Shown: positions 29,569 through 40,855 of the stretch, one piece after another
How positions within the stretch are numbered: the stretch's first letter is position 1
Layout: each line of letters begins with the position of its first letter
From: Evansella cellulosilytica DSM 2522
GTDB taxonomy: Bacteria; Bacillota; Bacilli; Bacillales; Salisediminibacteriaceae
DNA length: 64,000 bases
Assembly (NCBI RefSeq): GCF_000177235.2
Contig: NC_014829.1
Location: 434,001 to 498,000, forward strand
Direction of reading: 5' to 3'
Notes under the pieces: generated by a model
Told to the model about the DNA's origin: nothing
Seen by the model: the letters and a program-made list of their open reading frames with translations, nothing else
The model's database searches: none
Made by a program: the position numbers and the translations under genes

Positions 29569-30651
29569 ATGAAACGTCTAATATTAACAGTCTTCGTAAT
29601 AAGTTTATTTTTTCTCGTAGCTTGTAAATCAGAAGAAGAAACAGCAAAAGAAGAACCACGAGAAGAAGAAAAGGTTGAAATAATAGAGTCTGAGGAACCG
29701 GAAGAAGAGCCGTTACCTCCGTTTCCACTAACAGGGTTAGGGTCAGAAGAGGGAGAATTTGAATACCGTGCATTTGGTGTGATGATTGAAAACTCGATGA
29801 GTGCAAGACCTCAATCAGGTCTTTATCAAGCAGATGTAGTGTATGAAGTTCTTTCTGAAGGGTCGATAACGAGATTGCTAGCAATCTATCATAGTCAGCA
29901 ACCAGAACGTATTGGACCGGTCCGTAGTGCAAGAAGCTATTATGTACATTTAAATAAAGGATTTGATGCTATTTATGCATCAGCAGGCGGAAGTCCAGGG
30001 GGACTCCAATTAGCAGAAAGTGATTATGTCGATAATATTTCTGGGCTTGTATACGATGGACGATTCTTTTCTAGATCCACTGATAGAGTCGCACCTCATA
30101 ATATGTATACGACTTATGATGACTTAAAGGCAGCAACAGATCACCTCGGGTATGAGTGGGAGAGACAGCCACCTTCCTTGTACTTTGTTGATGAACTAGA
30201 AGAAAATGCAGGAGAAAAAGTAGATTACTTCGAGGTTAAATATGGCTCTACGAATAATGACGTACAATATGAATATGACGAACAATTGAAAAAATATGTC
30301 AGATACAATGGTGGACAGCCAACCGAAGATTTAGAGACAGGCGAAGCAGTTGCACCAAAGAATGTATTTATAGTAGAGATGAGCCACCGCGTCATTCCTA
30401 AAGAAGAGAACCACATCGATGCTGGTTCAAATCGAAGGGAGATCGATGTTGAGTCTGGTGGAAGAGCTTATTTAATGCAAGAAGGAACATTACAAGAAGT
30501 AGAATGGAAAAATGTAGATGGTATCATACTACCATTTAAAGATGATCAACAGGTGCCATTTTTACCTGGACAAACTTGGGTGAACATTGTACCAACAAAC
30601 GGTGGTGGACTCGAATCATATGTTTCATTATCTAACAACACAGTTGATTAA
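29569..30651 (+). CDS. yerB: DUF3048 lipoprotein YerB
   Basis: 360 residues with a lipoprotein signal peptide (MKRLILTVFVISLFFLVAC, lipidated Cys19), then an acidic linker (EEEPREEEK) and the two-part DUF3048 domain (GVMIENSMSARPQSGLYQAD, PVRSARSYYV, and the C-terminal GQTWVNIVP). The start at 29569 is chosen because GGGAGTGA is 8 nt upstream and the signal peptide begins there. It is held on the outer face of the membrane; function is unknown. Confidence 0.88.
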   Translation: MKRLILTVFVISLFFLVACKSEEETAKEEPREEEKVEIIESEEPEEEPLPPFPLTGLGSEEGEFEYRAFGVMIENSMSARPQSGLYQADVVYEVLSEGSITRLLAIYHSQQPERIGPVRSARSYYVHLNKGFDAIYASAGGSPGGLQLAESDYVDNISGLVYDGRFFSRSTDRVAPHNMYTTYDDLKAATDHLGYEWERQPPSLYFVDELEENAGEKVDYFEVKYGSTNNDVQYEYDEQLKKYVRYNGGQPTEDLETGEAVAPKNVFIVEMSHRVIPKEENHIDAGSNRREIDVESGGRAYLMQEGTLQEVEWKNVDGIILPFKDDQQVPFLPGQTWVNIVPTNGGGLESYVSLSNNTVD

Positions 30652-30710
30652 CTATCCGTGAATAGATAAGCTAAAACTTGGCAATGAAGATGTAGAGAGG
30701 GTGAGTCTTT

Positions 30711-31016
30711 TTGCAAATAAATAAATTACGTGGAAAAGAATTAGATCAATTATTTGAAGCGATATTAAGTCTTAAGGACTTAGAAGAGTGCTATCAGTTT
30801 TTTGACGACTTGTGTACAATGAACGAAATACAATCGTTGGCACAACGTTTAGAAGTAGCGAGAATGCTGATGGAAGGATACACATATCAGCGTATAGAAA
30901 AAGATACCGGTGCTAGTACTGCAACAATTTCTAGAGTAAAACGTTGTATTAATTATGGAAATGATGGCTATAAGTTCACTCTTGAGAGAGTACATGGAGA
31001 GTTAAAAGAAAAGTAA
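30711..31016 (+). CDS. yerC: TrpR-like regulator YerC
   Basis: 101 residues, very close in sequence and length to B. subtilis YerC (TrpR/YerC/YecD family). ELDQLFEAILSLKDLEECYQFF is followed by a Trp-repressor-type helix-turn-helix (SLAQRLEVARMLMEGYTYQ, then TGASTATISRVKRCI). The TTG start lies about 7 nt after GAGAGGGTGAG. It probably binds DNA as a dimer; its targets are unknown. Confidence 0.92.
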   Translation: MQINKLRGKELDQLFEAILSLKDLEECYQFFDDLCTMNEIQSLAQRLEVARMLMEGYTYQRIEKDTGASTATISRVKRCINYGNDGYKFTLERVHGELKEK

Positions 31017-31024
31017 AAGACTAA

Positions 31025-31070
31025 AAAGACTTAAAACTAGCTTATGAAGCCAGTTTTAAGTCTTTTTTTT
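31025..31070 (+). terminator. Terminator of yerC
   Basis: AAAGACTTAAAACT with AGC pairs with GCC AGTTTTAAGTCTTT, one internal mismatch, followed by eight T in all. Confidence 0.9.
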
Positions 31071-31084
31071 AGATAAGTATAAAT

Positions 31085-31160
31085 TAGGCAGTGAAATTTT
31101 ATCACCATGCGTACTAGCGAGAAGAGCACTCACTAGTCTATGGAGAAATTCCACTGCTTC
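31085..31160. repeat. Hairpin repeat family 2, copy A
   Basis: GGCAGTG/CCACTGC form the outer stem and GTACTAG/CTAGTC the inner stem. The shared core is TAGCGAGAAGAGCACTCAC. Compared with copies C and D (42311, 49146) both stems carry paired changes. It is followed directly by TTCTAAGAAAAGAC and the left arm of a terminator. Confidence 0.8.
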
Positions 31161-31170
31161 TAAGAAAAGA

Positions 31171-31388
31171 CTAAAAACGAGCTTCAAGCGAGGCCACTGA
31201 AAAAGTATAAAACAACTTTTTCAGTGCCTTTTATTTGTATTGCAGTCGCTCGCCTGATAGGAGAAACCCGCTCCTATCAGGCTTTTAAACGATTGCGACG
31301 GCTACGCACATTGCTTAAGGGCACCGAAAAAGTGAAAGAACGCCACTTTTTCAGTGCCCTTGCTTCAATCTCGTTTTTAGTTTTTTTT
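31171..31388 (+). terminator. Terminator split by an inserted repeat element
   Basis: CTAAAAACGAG at 31171-31181 and CTCGTTTTTAG at 31370-31380 are perfect complements followed by eight T, but 188 bp separate them. Removing 31188-31361 and one copy of the flanking GCTTCAA leaves a normal terminator with a 7-nt loop, like those after copies C and D of repeat family 2. Confidence 0.75.
31188..31361. mobile_element. MITE-like family 1 element (copy c) with 7-bp target duplication
   Basis: 174 bp flanked by direct repeats GCTTCAA at 31181-31187 and 31362-31368. The ends form inverted repeats (GGCCACTGAAAAAGT against ACTTTTTCAGTGCCC), and each end is also a hairpin. The centre is a hairpin GCCTGATAGGAG/CTCCTATCAGGC, and the core GCGACGGCTACGCACATTGCTT is shared with copies a, b and d. 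It encodes no protein, so any movement would need a transposase in trans. Confidence 0.75.
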
Positions 31389-31459
31389 AAGGATACTTCA
31401 GTAAATCAGCAAACCATCATTTATTGTTAAACTCTACTAATGAGTAAAGAGCTTTTTTT

Positions 31460-31468
31460 TGGTATACT
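31460..31468 (+). promoter_or_regulatory. Extended -10 promoter candidate for pcrB
   Basis: TGGTATACT fits an extended -10; no convincing -35 lies upstream. Transcription from here would place the 31534 repeat array in the 5' leader of pcrB. Confidence 0.4.
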
Positions 31469-31533
31469 ATTCAGCAGAGTAGAAAGATAAAGATGCGGAA
31501 TAGGGTTGTAATCCGTTGGTGCTGTGATGCTGT

Positions 31534-31720
31534 TGTTGAACGGAAAGGAACTGCAGAAAGTATTCCGTTTAAGTGGAGAATGCGTTGTTGAACGGAAAGG
31601 AACTGCAGAAAGTATTCCGATCAAGTGGAGAAGATGCTGTTGAACGGAAAACAACAGAAGAAAGTATTCCGTTCAAGTGGAGAAGATGCTGTTGAACGGA
31701 AAACAATCAAGAACTAGCAC
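31534..31720. repeat. Tandem repeat array, 52-bp period, about 3.5 units
   Basis: TGTTGAACGG begins at 31534, 31586, 31638 and 31690, exactly 52 bp apart. Within each unit TTGAACGGAA can pair with TTCCGTTCAA (variants in unit two), so each unit is a 10-bp-stem hairpin. A decayed unit is visible upstream from about 31495. The array lies 60 bp before pcrB. Confidence 0.92.
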
Positions 31721-31780
31721 TAACATTTGCTCTCCGCTCCATAGTAAGTTTGCAAGAGAATCGAAAGTGAGGGGAAACCC

Positions 31781-32467
31781 ATGAAACAATATAAAGAATG
31801 GAAGCATGCCTTCAAACTGGACCCTAACAAAGAGATTTCAGACGAAGATTTAGAGCTTCTTTGTGAATCTGGAACGGACGGAATCATTGTTGGTGGAAGT
31901 GATGGTGTAACAGAAGAAAATACGATTGATCTTCTCATGCGTATTAGAAGGTATTCTGTCGCATGTGCATTAGAGGTATCTAATCTCTACTCTATCGTAC
32001 CTGGATATGATTATTACTTTATTCCTTCTGTCGTCAATACAACAAATGCAACATGGATTAATGGTCTTCATCATAGAGCGTTGAAGGAGTATGGTCATCT
32101 TATGAACTGGGATGAAGTAGTGACAGAAGGCTATTGTGTACTCAACCAATCTTCTAAAGTAGCACAATTAACAGATGCCAATACAGAACTTGATTCAGAG
32201 GATGTAATTGCTTATGCGAGAATGGCGGATAAGCTTTTTCACATGCCAGTATTTTATTTAGAATATAGCGGTAAGTATGGAGATCCCGACATTGTCGCTG
32301 AAGTGAAATATGTGTTAGAGCATTGTCGGCTTTTTTATGGTGGAGGAATTGAGTCGTTTGAACAAGCGAAAGAAATGGCGCAACATGCAGATACGATAAT
32401 AGTAGGAAATGTGATATATACGGATATTAAGGAAGCCTTGAAAACAGTAAATGCAGTGCAGGAGTAA
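31781..32467 (+). CDS. pcrB: Heptaprenylglyceryl phosphate synthase
   Basis: 228 residues, TIM-barrel PcrB. It makes an sn-1 ether bond between glycerol-1-phosphate and heptaprenyl diphosphate. [37 protein letters not shown] and LFYGGGIES are conserved in the family. GAGGGG lies 7-9 nt before the ATG. It heads the pcrB-pcrA-ligA-yerH cluster, as in B. subtilis. Confidence 0.95.
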   Translation: MKQYKEWKHAFKLDPNKEISDEDLELLCESGTDGIIVGGSDGVTEENTIDLLMRIRRYSVACALEVSNLYSIVPGYDYYFIPSVVNTTNATWINGLHHRALKEYGHLMNWDEVVTEGYCVLNQSSKVAQLTDANTELDSEDVIAYARMADKLFHMPVFYLEYSGKYGDPDIVAEVKYVLEHCRLFYGGGIESFEQAKEMAQHADTIIVGNVIYTDIKEALKTVNAVQE

Positions 32468-32536
32468 GTGTACAATTGGTATGAAATGAGATAAAATGAA
32501 CTTATTATAGAACGTACGTTCTGGAGGGGTGGTTTC

Positions 32537-34819
32537 ATGGAACGAATAAAGCAGCAATTACTAGATGGCTTAAATAAAGAACAAGGTGAAGCAGTGAAGC
32601 ATGGTGATGGTCCGCTACTAATCATGGCTGGTGCAGGGAGTGGAAAGACGAGAGTATTAACGCATCGTATTGCTTATTTGATCGGTGAAAAAGGGGTGCC
32701 TCCGTGGTCAATATTAGCCATTACTTTTACGAATAAAGCGGCAAGGGAAATGAAGGAGCGAGTGGCTCGTATTGCATCTACAGCTGAGGAAATTTGGATT
32801 TCTACGTTTCACTCGATGTGCGTGAGAATTCTACGAAGAGATATTGATCGGATTGGGACAAGCCGTAACTTTACGATATTAGATTCCGGAGATCAACTTA
32901 CTGTCATTAAACGTATTCTTAAGGAATTAAATATTGATGTAAAAAGATACGAGCCGAGATCGATTTTAGGGACGATTAGCTCAGCAAAAAATGAATTAAA
33001 GACACCAAAGGATTACGAAAAAACAGCTTCGGGACCATACGAATTAACAGTGTTAAAGGTATATGAAGCATATACAAAAGAACTAAAGAAAAACCAAGCA
33101 TTAGACTTTGACGATCTCATTATGACAACTATTAAGCTTTTTAAGCAAGTGCCAGAGGTGTTGGAATACTATCAACGTCGTTTTCGCTATGTCATGGTCG
33201 ATGAGTATCAAGATACAAACCGTGCACAATATGTATTAGTGAAAATGATGGCAGACCGACACCAAAATATTTGTGTCGTAGGGGATTCAGACCAGTCTAT
33301 TTATCGTTGGAGAGGAGCCGATATTCAAAATATTTTATCCTTTGAAAATGATTATCCAAATGTCAATGTGATTATGCTTGAGCAAAATTATCGGTCGACG
33401 AAAAAAATTCTTCAAGCTGCGAATGAAGTGATAGAAAATAATTCAAATAGAAAGCCTAAAAAGCTTTGGACACAGAATGACGATGGAGAAAAAATTAAAT
33501 TTTATGAGGCCGATAGTGAGCATGACGAAGCACAATATGTTGTTGGGAAAATAAAAGAAGCAACAGACTCTGGACGTTATAGAGCCTCAGATATATCTAT
33601 TCTTTATAGAACGAATGCACAATCCCGAGTCATGGAGGAAATGCTAGTTAAATCGAACATTCCTTATACGATTGTTGGAGGGACAAAGTTCTACGATAGA
33701 AAAGAGATTAAAGACTTATTAGCATATTTACGTCTAGTAGCCAATCCAGACGATGATATTAGCTTTAGAAGGATTATTAATGTTCCACGACGTGGTATTG
33801 GTGCGACGACACTAGCGAAAATTGATGATTATGCTGCAAGGAATGACCTATCTATTTTTCAAGCGCTACAGGAAGTGAGACATATTGGTCTTAGCCCACG
33901 CTTTGAGAAAACTCTTACGGAATTCATTGAACAAATTAATGGGTGGGTACAAATGCAAGACTACTTGCCTGTAACTGAATTAGTAGACGAGCTTTTAGAT
34001 AAAACAGGTTATCGCGAGATGTTAAAAAATGAAAAGAATTTAGAAGCAGAAGCGCGTTTAGAAAACATTAATGAGTTTTTAACAGTAACGCAAGAATTTG
34101 AAAAAACGAGTGAAGATAAGACACTCGTCGCTTTCTTAACTGACTTAGCATTAATAGCAGATATCGATAAAGTGGATGATGATGGCAACCAAGAAGATCA
34201 AGTATTGCTCATGACACTACACTCCGCAAAGGGGCTAGAATTTCCTTTAGTTTTCCTTATTGGCCTAGAAGAAGGGGTTTTCCCGCATAGTAGGTCATTG
34301 ATGGAAGAAGCAGAAATGGAAGAGGAACGTCGTTTAGCATATGTAGGAATTACGAGAGCAGAACAGGAACTATGTATTTCTAGAGCAAGAATGCGAACGT
34401 TATACGGTAGAACGAATATGAATCCTCCGTCACGCTTTTTAAACGAGATACCAGATGATTGTGTAGAGCACGTTAATCCAAAAGAAGATAATAGCATGCC
34501 AGATTGGATGAAAACGACGAGAAGTCATACAAGTTCGGGAACTGGGGCGCATTTTTCTTCGAGTAATAGAAGAGGGGCAGCTAGACCGACAAATACGGCT
34601 GCACCTAGAGGTACTGTAACACAGCGTTCAAAAACGACAGTAACTGGTGGACAATCCTTTGATTGGGCTGTTGGAGATAAAGCTTCTCATAACAAATGGG
34701 GGGTAGGAACTGTTGTAAGTATGAAGGGAGATGGCGAAAATATCGAATTAGATATTGCCTTTCCTGCGGTTGGAGTTAAACGCTTGTTTGCAAAATTTGC
34801 ACCAATAACGAAACAATAG
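32537..34819 (+). CDS. pcrA: ATP-dependent DNA helicase PcrA
   Basis: 760 residues, UvrD/Rep superfamily 1 helicase acting 3' to 5' in repair and plasmid replication. Motifs in order: [13 protein letters not shown] (I), [14 protein letters not shown] (Ia), [11 protein letters not shown] (II), [14 protein letters not shown] (III), EQNYRST (IV), [13 protein letters not shown] (V), [10 protein letters not shown] (VI). A Ser/Thr/Arg linker and a C-terminal Tudor-like domain ([15 protein letters not shown]) that binds RNA polymerase in relatives follow. Ribosome site GGAGGGG; ligA starts 12 bp after the stop. Confidence 0.97.
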   Translation: MERIKQQLLDGLNKEQGEAVKHGDGPLLIMAGAGSGKTRVLTHRIAYLIGEKGVPPWSILAITFTNKAAREMKERVARIASTAEEIWISTFHSMCVRILRRDIDRIGTSRNFTILDSGDQLTVIKRILKELNIDVKRYEPRSILGTISSAKNELKTPKDYEKTASGPYELTVLKVYEAYTKELKKNQALDFDDLIMTTIKLFKQVPEVLEYYQRRFRYVMVDEYQDTNRAQYVLVKMMADRHQNICVVGDSDQSIYRWRGADIQNILSFENDYPNVNVIMLEQNYRSTKKILQAANEVIENNSNRKPKKLWTQNDDGEKIKFYEADSEHDEAQYVVGKIKEATDSGRYRASDISILYRTNAQSRVMEEMLVKSNIPYTIVGGTKFYDRKEIKDLLAYLRLVANPDDDISFRRIINVPRRGIGATTLAKIDDYAARNDLSIFQALQEVRHIGLSPRFEKTLTEFIEQINGWVQMQDYLPVTELVDELLDKTGYREMLKNEKNLEAEARLENINEFLTVTQEFEKTSEDKTLVAFLTDLALIADIDKVDDDGNQEDQVLLMTLHSAKGLEFPLVFLIGLEEGVFPHSRSLMEEAEMEEERRLAYVGITRAEQELCISRARMRTLYGRTNMNPPSRFLNEIPDDCVEHVNPKEDNSMPDWMKTTRSHTSSGTGAHFSSSNRRGAARPTNTAAPRGTVTQRSKTTVTGGQSFDWAVGDKASHNKWGVGTVVSMKGDGENIELDIAFPAVGVKRLFAKFAPITKQ

Positions 34820-36844
<2,025 letters not shown>

Positions 36845-36884
36845 AACTTAAATGATAGTGCACCTGGTGAGGGAGTGTGAATCG

Positions 36885-38063
36885 ATGAAGAGAAAATTAA
36901 GTATTGTATGTATTTCCTTTCTTTTATTATTAACAGGGTGTATCCCTACGTTAGACCGCGGAGAAGAAGAAATTATCGTTGTTGAGCAAACAGAGGAAAC
37001 AGAGGAACAGCATTTTGTCATTACTCCTACTATCGATACACCAGAAAACTATTATCGTAATTTACTTCCTGATGGTATATATCATCGGAGTGAAGCGAGG
37101 GGCACTGTCGCTCATACGATGAATAATCGAATAGATATGAACCAATTTGAGTTAGGGCTAATGGAAATTGCAACTGCAAGGTATAGCCAAGAAGACTTTT
37201 ATTTTCAAGAAGGCGAGCTATTAACGGGCAATACTATTAATAGCTGGTTACGTCGGTATAACCCTAATGAGGATCGCTATCGCTTTGGTCTCAATCCACC
37301 ATTAGGAGAAGGCGATGATCTAGAAGAACAAATGAGAAAAAGTCCAATCGTTCTTTCCCATGTCATGGAGCATAACTATGTGCAAAGAAATGATGATGGA
37401 GAAATTATGCTCGGTGGTATTGTAATCGGTCTTTCTCTTAACTCAGTTTACTATTTCCGGACGGAAGATGAAGAAGGGCGCTATTATTTTCACGAAGAGC
37501 CAATAGAGCCAGAAGATGCTGAAGCTGCAGGTAAGGAAATGGCTGAACAAGTCGTGGAGCGTATAAGAGCTAGAGACGGTTTAGAAAATGTTCCTATTAC
37601 GATTGCTCTTTATCAGGAAGAACGCCGTGGGGCTATTGTTCCAGGGACATTTATATCAATGGCGCATATATCTGGCGAAGATGCATTTATTAATGATTGG
37701 GAAGAAATTAACGAGCAATTCTTCTTTTTCCCATCTTCGAATGCCCGTACTGTACATCCAAATTTATCAAACTCCTTTGGCCAATTTAAAGATGAGGTGG
37801 AAGAGTTTTTCGGTAGATCAATGGGGATTGTAGGAAAAGGTCGCTATAAAAATGATGCATTAGACGAGCTAACGATAGAGTTTAATCTCCAATCGCACGG
37901 GAAAGCTGAAATTATTGCCCTTACTCAATTTGTTAGTGGTAAAGTAAGCTCATTGTTTACTTTTGACGCACCAATAAATGTGTACATTAACTCCGTAAAT
38001 GGACCAGAAGCGATAATTATTCAATATCCAGGAGAAGATCCGTATATTCACGTATATAAATAA
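36885..38063 (+). CDS. yerH: CamS-family lipoprotein YerH
   Basis: 392 residues. The signal peptide ends in the lipobox LLTGC, followed by an acidic stretch (EEEIIVVEQTEETEE) and the CamS sex-pheromone-like domain (YYRNLLPDGIYHRSEARG, PIVLSHVMEHNYVQR, IEFNLQSHGKAEII). GGAGTG lies 8-10 nt before the ATG at 36885; the in-frame ATG at 36852 is not preceded by a ribosome site and would bury the signal peptide. It is anchored on the outer membrane face; function is unknown. Confidence 0.88.
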   Translation: MKRKLSIVCISFLLLLTGCIPTLDRGEEEIIVVEQTEETEEQHFVITPTIDTPENYYRNLLPDGIYHRSEARGTVAHTMNNRIDMNQFELGLMEIATARYSQEDFYFQEGELLTGNTINSWLRRYNPNEDRYRFGLNPPLGEGDDLEEQMRKSPIVLSHVMEHNYVQRNDDGEIMLGGIVIGLSLNSVYYFRTEDEEGRYYFHEEPIEPEDAEAAGKEMAEQVVERIRARDGLENVPITIALYQEERRGAIVPGTFISMAHISGEDAFINDWEEINEQFFFFPSSNARTVHPNLSNSFGQFKDEVEEFFGRSMGIVGKGRYKNDALDELTIEFNLQSHGKAEIIALTQFVSGKVSSLFTFDAPINVYINSVNGPEAIIIQYPGEDPYIHVYK

Positions 38064-38125
38064 AATGGCCTGTAGGATTACTCTAACGGGTTTACCACAG
38101 AGGTGCAAACAAGTAATTCACAAGC

Positions 38126-38168
38126 AAAACACATGCGATTTCACAGTTGAAATCACATGTGTTTTTTG
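38126..38168 (+). terminator. Terminator of the pcrB-yerH operon
   Basis: AACACATG with GATTTCA pairs with TGAAATC and CATGTGTT (one bulge), followed by TTTTTTG. It ends the cluster; the next 900 bp contain no gene. Confidence 0.88.
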
Positions 38169-38384
38169 TTGTTATATCAGTGTTTTATTGTTAAACATAC
38201 AGTAATTCACACCCCTATTCGCATAGCTAGAAATAAATATTGATGTGATTTGCCATGTGAATTTTAATGTGAAAGGTAAGGAATTGTTTTTTTATATAAA
38301 AGTAAATGAAAAGATATATATATAATCTTTCCATCTTTCAAGCAATGTAATGAAAGAAACGAGCAGAAATACTCAATTGAATAA

Positions 38385-38576
38385 ATAAACGGAGAAATTC
38401 CGCTTATTTAATAAATAGCACTGAAAATAGTCTGAATAAACGGAGAAATTCCCCTTATTGACTCGAAACTCTTGAAAAAGGGGGGATTTCCTTTGCATAA
38501 GCGGAAAAACTACCCTTATTTGCCACGAAATTAGGTCAATTTTGATTTTAAACGGAAATTCTCCGCTTATTTTATT
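38385..38576. repeat. Hairpin repeat array, spacing 51-61 bp, four units
   Basis: ATAAACGGAGAAATTCC-type units start at 38385, 38436, 38497 and 38548 (steps 51, 61, 51). The first pairs AATAAACGGA with TCCGCTTATT around GAAAT; the others are variants, and an inverted, decayed copy sits near 38474-38492. No coding potential. Confidence 0.8.
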
Positions 38577-38692
38577 TCATTGGTAAAGAGAGGAATACAT
38601 GGACTTGGCATAAGCCAAGTTTATCTAATAAATTTCCAATAAAACCGCATTTACTCCAACAAACGATTCGTGAAATAAGCAAACATAAAAAC

Positions 38693-38724
38693 AATGGTAC
38701 GAAGAACTTTCGCGCCATTTTTTT
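38693..38724 (+). terminator. Orphan terminator in the yerH-gatC gap
   Basis: AATGG..CGAA pairs with TTCG..CCATT around GAACT and is followed by seven T. No protein gene lies between this and the terminator at 38126, so any transcript it ends is non-coding, possibly including the array at 38385-38576. Confidence 0.75.
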
Positions 38725-38849
38725 ATGCGAATAATTATACTGTCAATCTAGTTGCGAAAGATGTGAGTTTTAGCGTGTGAATTCGTTTGTGATTTGACAA
38801 TTCGCACCTCACAAGTAAACCCGTAATATTACTCCTATTAAAAAAAGAC

Positions 38850-38930
38850 AAGAAATTTTGCGGTGAAAATGGGCGTAGTAGTGAGAATCCCTCTTTCTAC
38901 TACTTAAGAAGAAGTCGGCAAAATTTCTTC
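38850..38930. repeat. Hairpin repeat family 2, copy B (divergent)
   Basis: AAGAAATTTTGC pairs with GGCAAAATTTCTT as the outer stem; GTAGTAG and CTACTAC form the inner stem around TGAGAATCCCTCTTT. The core resembles copies A, C and D, but unlike them no terminator follows. Confidence 0.6.
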
Positions 38931-38991
38931 ACAATTTTTGAAATATGTTCGCTTCATGTTAAAAGGCTAAAGCTTTTGTATTTTTATAAGA

Positions 38992-39020
38992 TTGCTTGTA
39001 TTTCTGTTCTTTGGTATCAT
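38992..39020 (+). promoter_or_regulatory. Promoter of gatCAB
   Basis: TTGCTT at 38992-38997, 17-bp spacer, TATCAT at 39015-39020 preceded by TGG (extended -10). It lies 60 bp before the gatC start. The rest of the 1-kb gap holds only the terminators and repeats listed. Confidence 0.55.
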
Positions 39021-39079
39021 CATACTATTGTAATACAGTGGTAAAATACGGATAAATGACCAATTGGAGGTGGAATGAA

Positions 39080-39370
39080 ATGGCTCGTATCTCAAAAGAA
39101 CAAGTAGAGCATGTGGCTAATTTAGCGAGACTTGAATTTACGAATGAAGAAATCGATATGTTTCAGCAACAATTAGACGATATCATAGGTTATGCGGAGC
39201 AGCTTAATGAGCTCGATACATCAAATGTAAAACCTACTTCTCATGTCCTCGACATAAAAAATGTTTTAAGAGAAGACGAAGTAAAGCCTTCTCTTGAAAG
39301 AGAAAAAGTATTAAAAAATGCACCTGACCATGAAGATGGACAATTTAAAGTGCCGTCGGTGTTAGAGTAA
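39080..39370 (+). CDS. gatC: Asp-tRNA(Asn)/Glu-tRNA(Gln) amidotransferase subunit C
   Basis: 96 residues. [18 protein letters not shown] and the C-terminal [19 protein letters not shown] are diagnostic; the chain wraps around GatA and GatB. The ATG at 39080 follows GGAGGTGG; the ATG at 39056 lies before that site and is rejected. First gene of gatCAB. Confidence 0.96.
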   Translation: MARISKEQVEHVANLARLEFTNEEIDMFQQQLDDIIGYAEQLNELDTSNVKPTSHVLDIKNVLREDEVKPSLEREKVLKNAPDHEDGQFKVPSVLE

Positions 39371-39384
39371 AGGGGGAAAGTAAT

Positions 39385-40842
39385 GTGAGTTTGTTTGATC
39401 ATAAAATCGCAGATATACATGAACTTCTACATAAAAAAGAACTATCTGTTACTGATTTAGTGAATGAATCATATAACCGAATCAATCAGGTAGAATCAAA
39501 GGTTGATGCTTTTCTTCATTTGACAGAGGAGCTAGCAAGAGCAAAAGCGAAAGAATTAGATGAACAATTAGGGGCCATTCAAACGCTAGAAGGAACGTTG
39601 TTTGGCTTGCCAATAGGAATAAAGGATAACATTGTGACGAAAGGAATTCGTACGACTTGTGCAAGCAAGCTACTAGAAAACTTTGAGCCACAGCATAATG
39701 CAACAGTAGTAAACAAGCTTGCAGATGCAAGAGCCATTACGATCGGTAAATTAAACATGGACGAATTTGCAATGGGCTCGTCCAATGAGAACTCAGGCTA
39801 CAAACTAACTCGTAATCCGTGGGACTTAAATCGCGTTCCTGGTGGCTCTAGCGGTGGTTCGGCTGCTTCTGTTGCTGCAGGTGAAGTTTTGTTTTCTTTA
39901 GGCTCTGATACAGGTGGTTCCATACGTGAACCAGCATCGTTCTGTGGTGTTGTCGGTATGAAGCCAACTTATGGACGTGTATCTCGATTTGGTCTTGTCG
40001 CGTTTGCGTCATCACTCGATCAGATTGGACCTATTACTCGCAATGTAGAGGACAATGCGTACGTGCTTCAAGCGATCTCAGGGCACGACAAAATGGATTC
40101 TACTAGTGCAAATGTAGACGTACCGTCTTTCACTAATGGTCTGAATGGAGATATTAAGGGCTTAAAGGTTGCGGTTCCTTCAGAGTACATCGGAGAAGGT
40201 GTAAGTAGCGAAGTTCGTGAGCAAGTGATGCAGGCGTTAAAGACACTAGAAAGCCTAGGGGCTACGTGGGAGGAGGTTTCTCTTCCACATTCTAAATATG
40301 CGACGGCGGCCTATTACTTATTAGCTTCATCAGAGGCTTCGGCAAACTTAGCGCGCTTTGATGGTATTCGTTACGGTGTTCGTGTAGAAGAGGAGAACCT
40401 TATCGAAACGTACCGTAAGTCTCGTAGTGAAGGGTTTGGAGATGAAGTGAAGCGTCGAATTATGCTAGGTACCTTTGCTTTAAGCTCGGGGTACTATGAT
40501 GCTTATTATAAAAAAGCACAACAAGTAAGAACGCTAATAAAACAGGACTTTGAAAATGTTTTTGAGAAGTATGATGTCATTATTGGTCCTACAGCACCTA
40601 CGACAGCTTTTAAGATAGGTGAAAAAACCGATGATCCATTAACGATGTATGCAACAGATATTTTAACGATTCCAGTAAACTTAGCAGGAGTACCAGCAAT
40701 TAGCGTTCCGAGTGGACTAGCTGGTGGGTTACCAGTAGGTTTACAAATAATAGGTAAGCACTTTGACGAAGCAACAGTGTACCGTGTAGCTTATGCATTT
40801 GAACAAGCAACAAATTTCAACGAACAAAAGCCAAAACTATAA
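39385..40842 (+). CDS. gatA: Asp-tRNA(Asn)/Glu-tRNA(Gln) amidotransferase subunit A
   Basis: 485 residues, amidase-signature glutaminase that frees ammonia for tRNA-bound Glu. Lys in [23 protein letters not shown] and nucleophile Ser in [10 protein letters not shown] form the Ser-cisSer-Lys site. The start is GTG, about 8 nt after AAGGGGGAAAG. 14 bp separate it from gatC, and gatB follows 13 bp later. Confidence 0.97.
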   Translation: MSLFDHKIADIHELLHKKELSVTDLVNESYNRINQVESKVDAFLHLTEELARAKAKELDEQLGAIQTLEGTLFGLPIGIKDNIVTKGIRTTCASKLLENFEPQHNATVVNKLADARAITIGKLNMDEFAMGSSNENSGYKLTRNPWDLNRVPGGSSGGSAASVAAGEVLFSLGSDTGGSIREPASFCGVVGMKPTYGRVSRFGLVAFASSLDQIGPITRNVEDNAYVLQAISGHDKMDSTSANVDVPSFTNGLNGDIKGLKVAVPSEYIGEGVSSEVREQVMQALKTLESLGATWEEVSLPHSKYATAAYYLLASSEASANLARFDGIRYGVRVEEENLIETYRKSRSEGFGDEVKRRIMLGTFALSSGYYDAYYKKAQQVRTLIKQDFENVFEKYDVIIGPTAPTTAFKIGEKTDDPLTMYATDILTIPVNLAGVPAISVPSGLAGGLPVGLQIIGKHFDEATVYRVAYAFEQATNFNEQKPKL

Positions 40843-40855
40843 GGGGGGAACGAGA

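Noticed and set aside
31224-31430. 68-codon reading frame in the yerC-pcrB gap
   Set aside because: It lies inside the family 1 repeat element and the interrupted terminator; no ribosome site.
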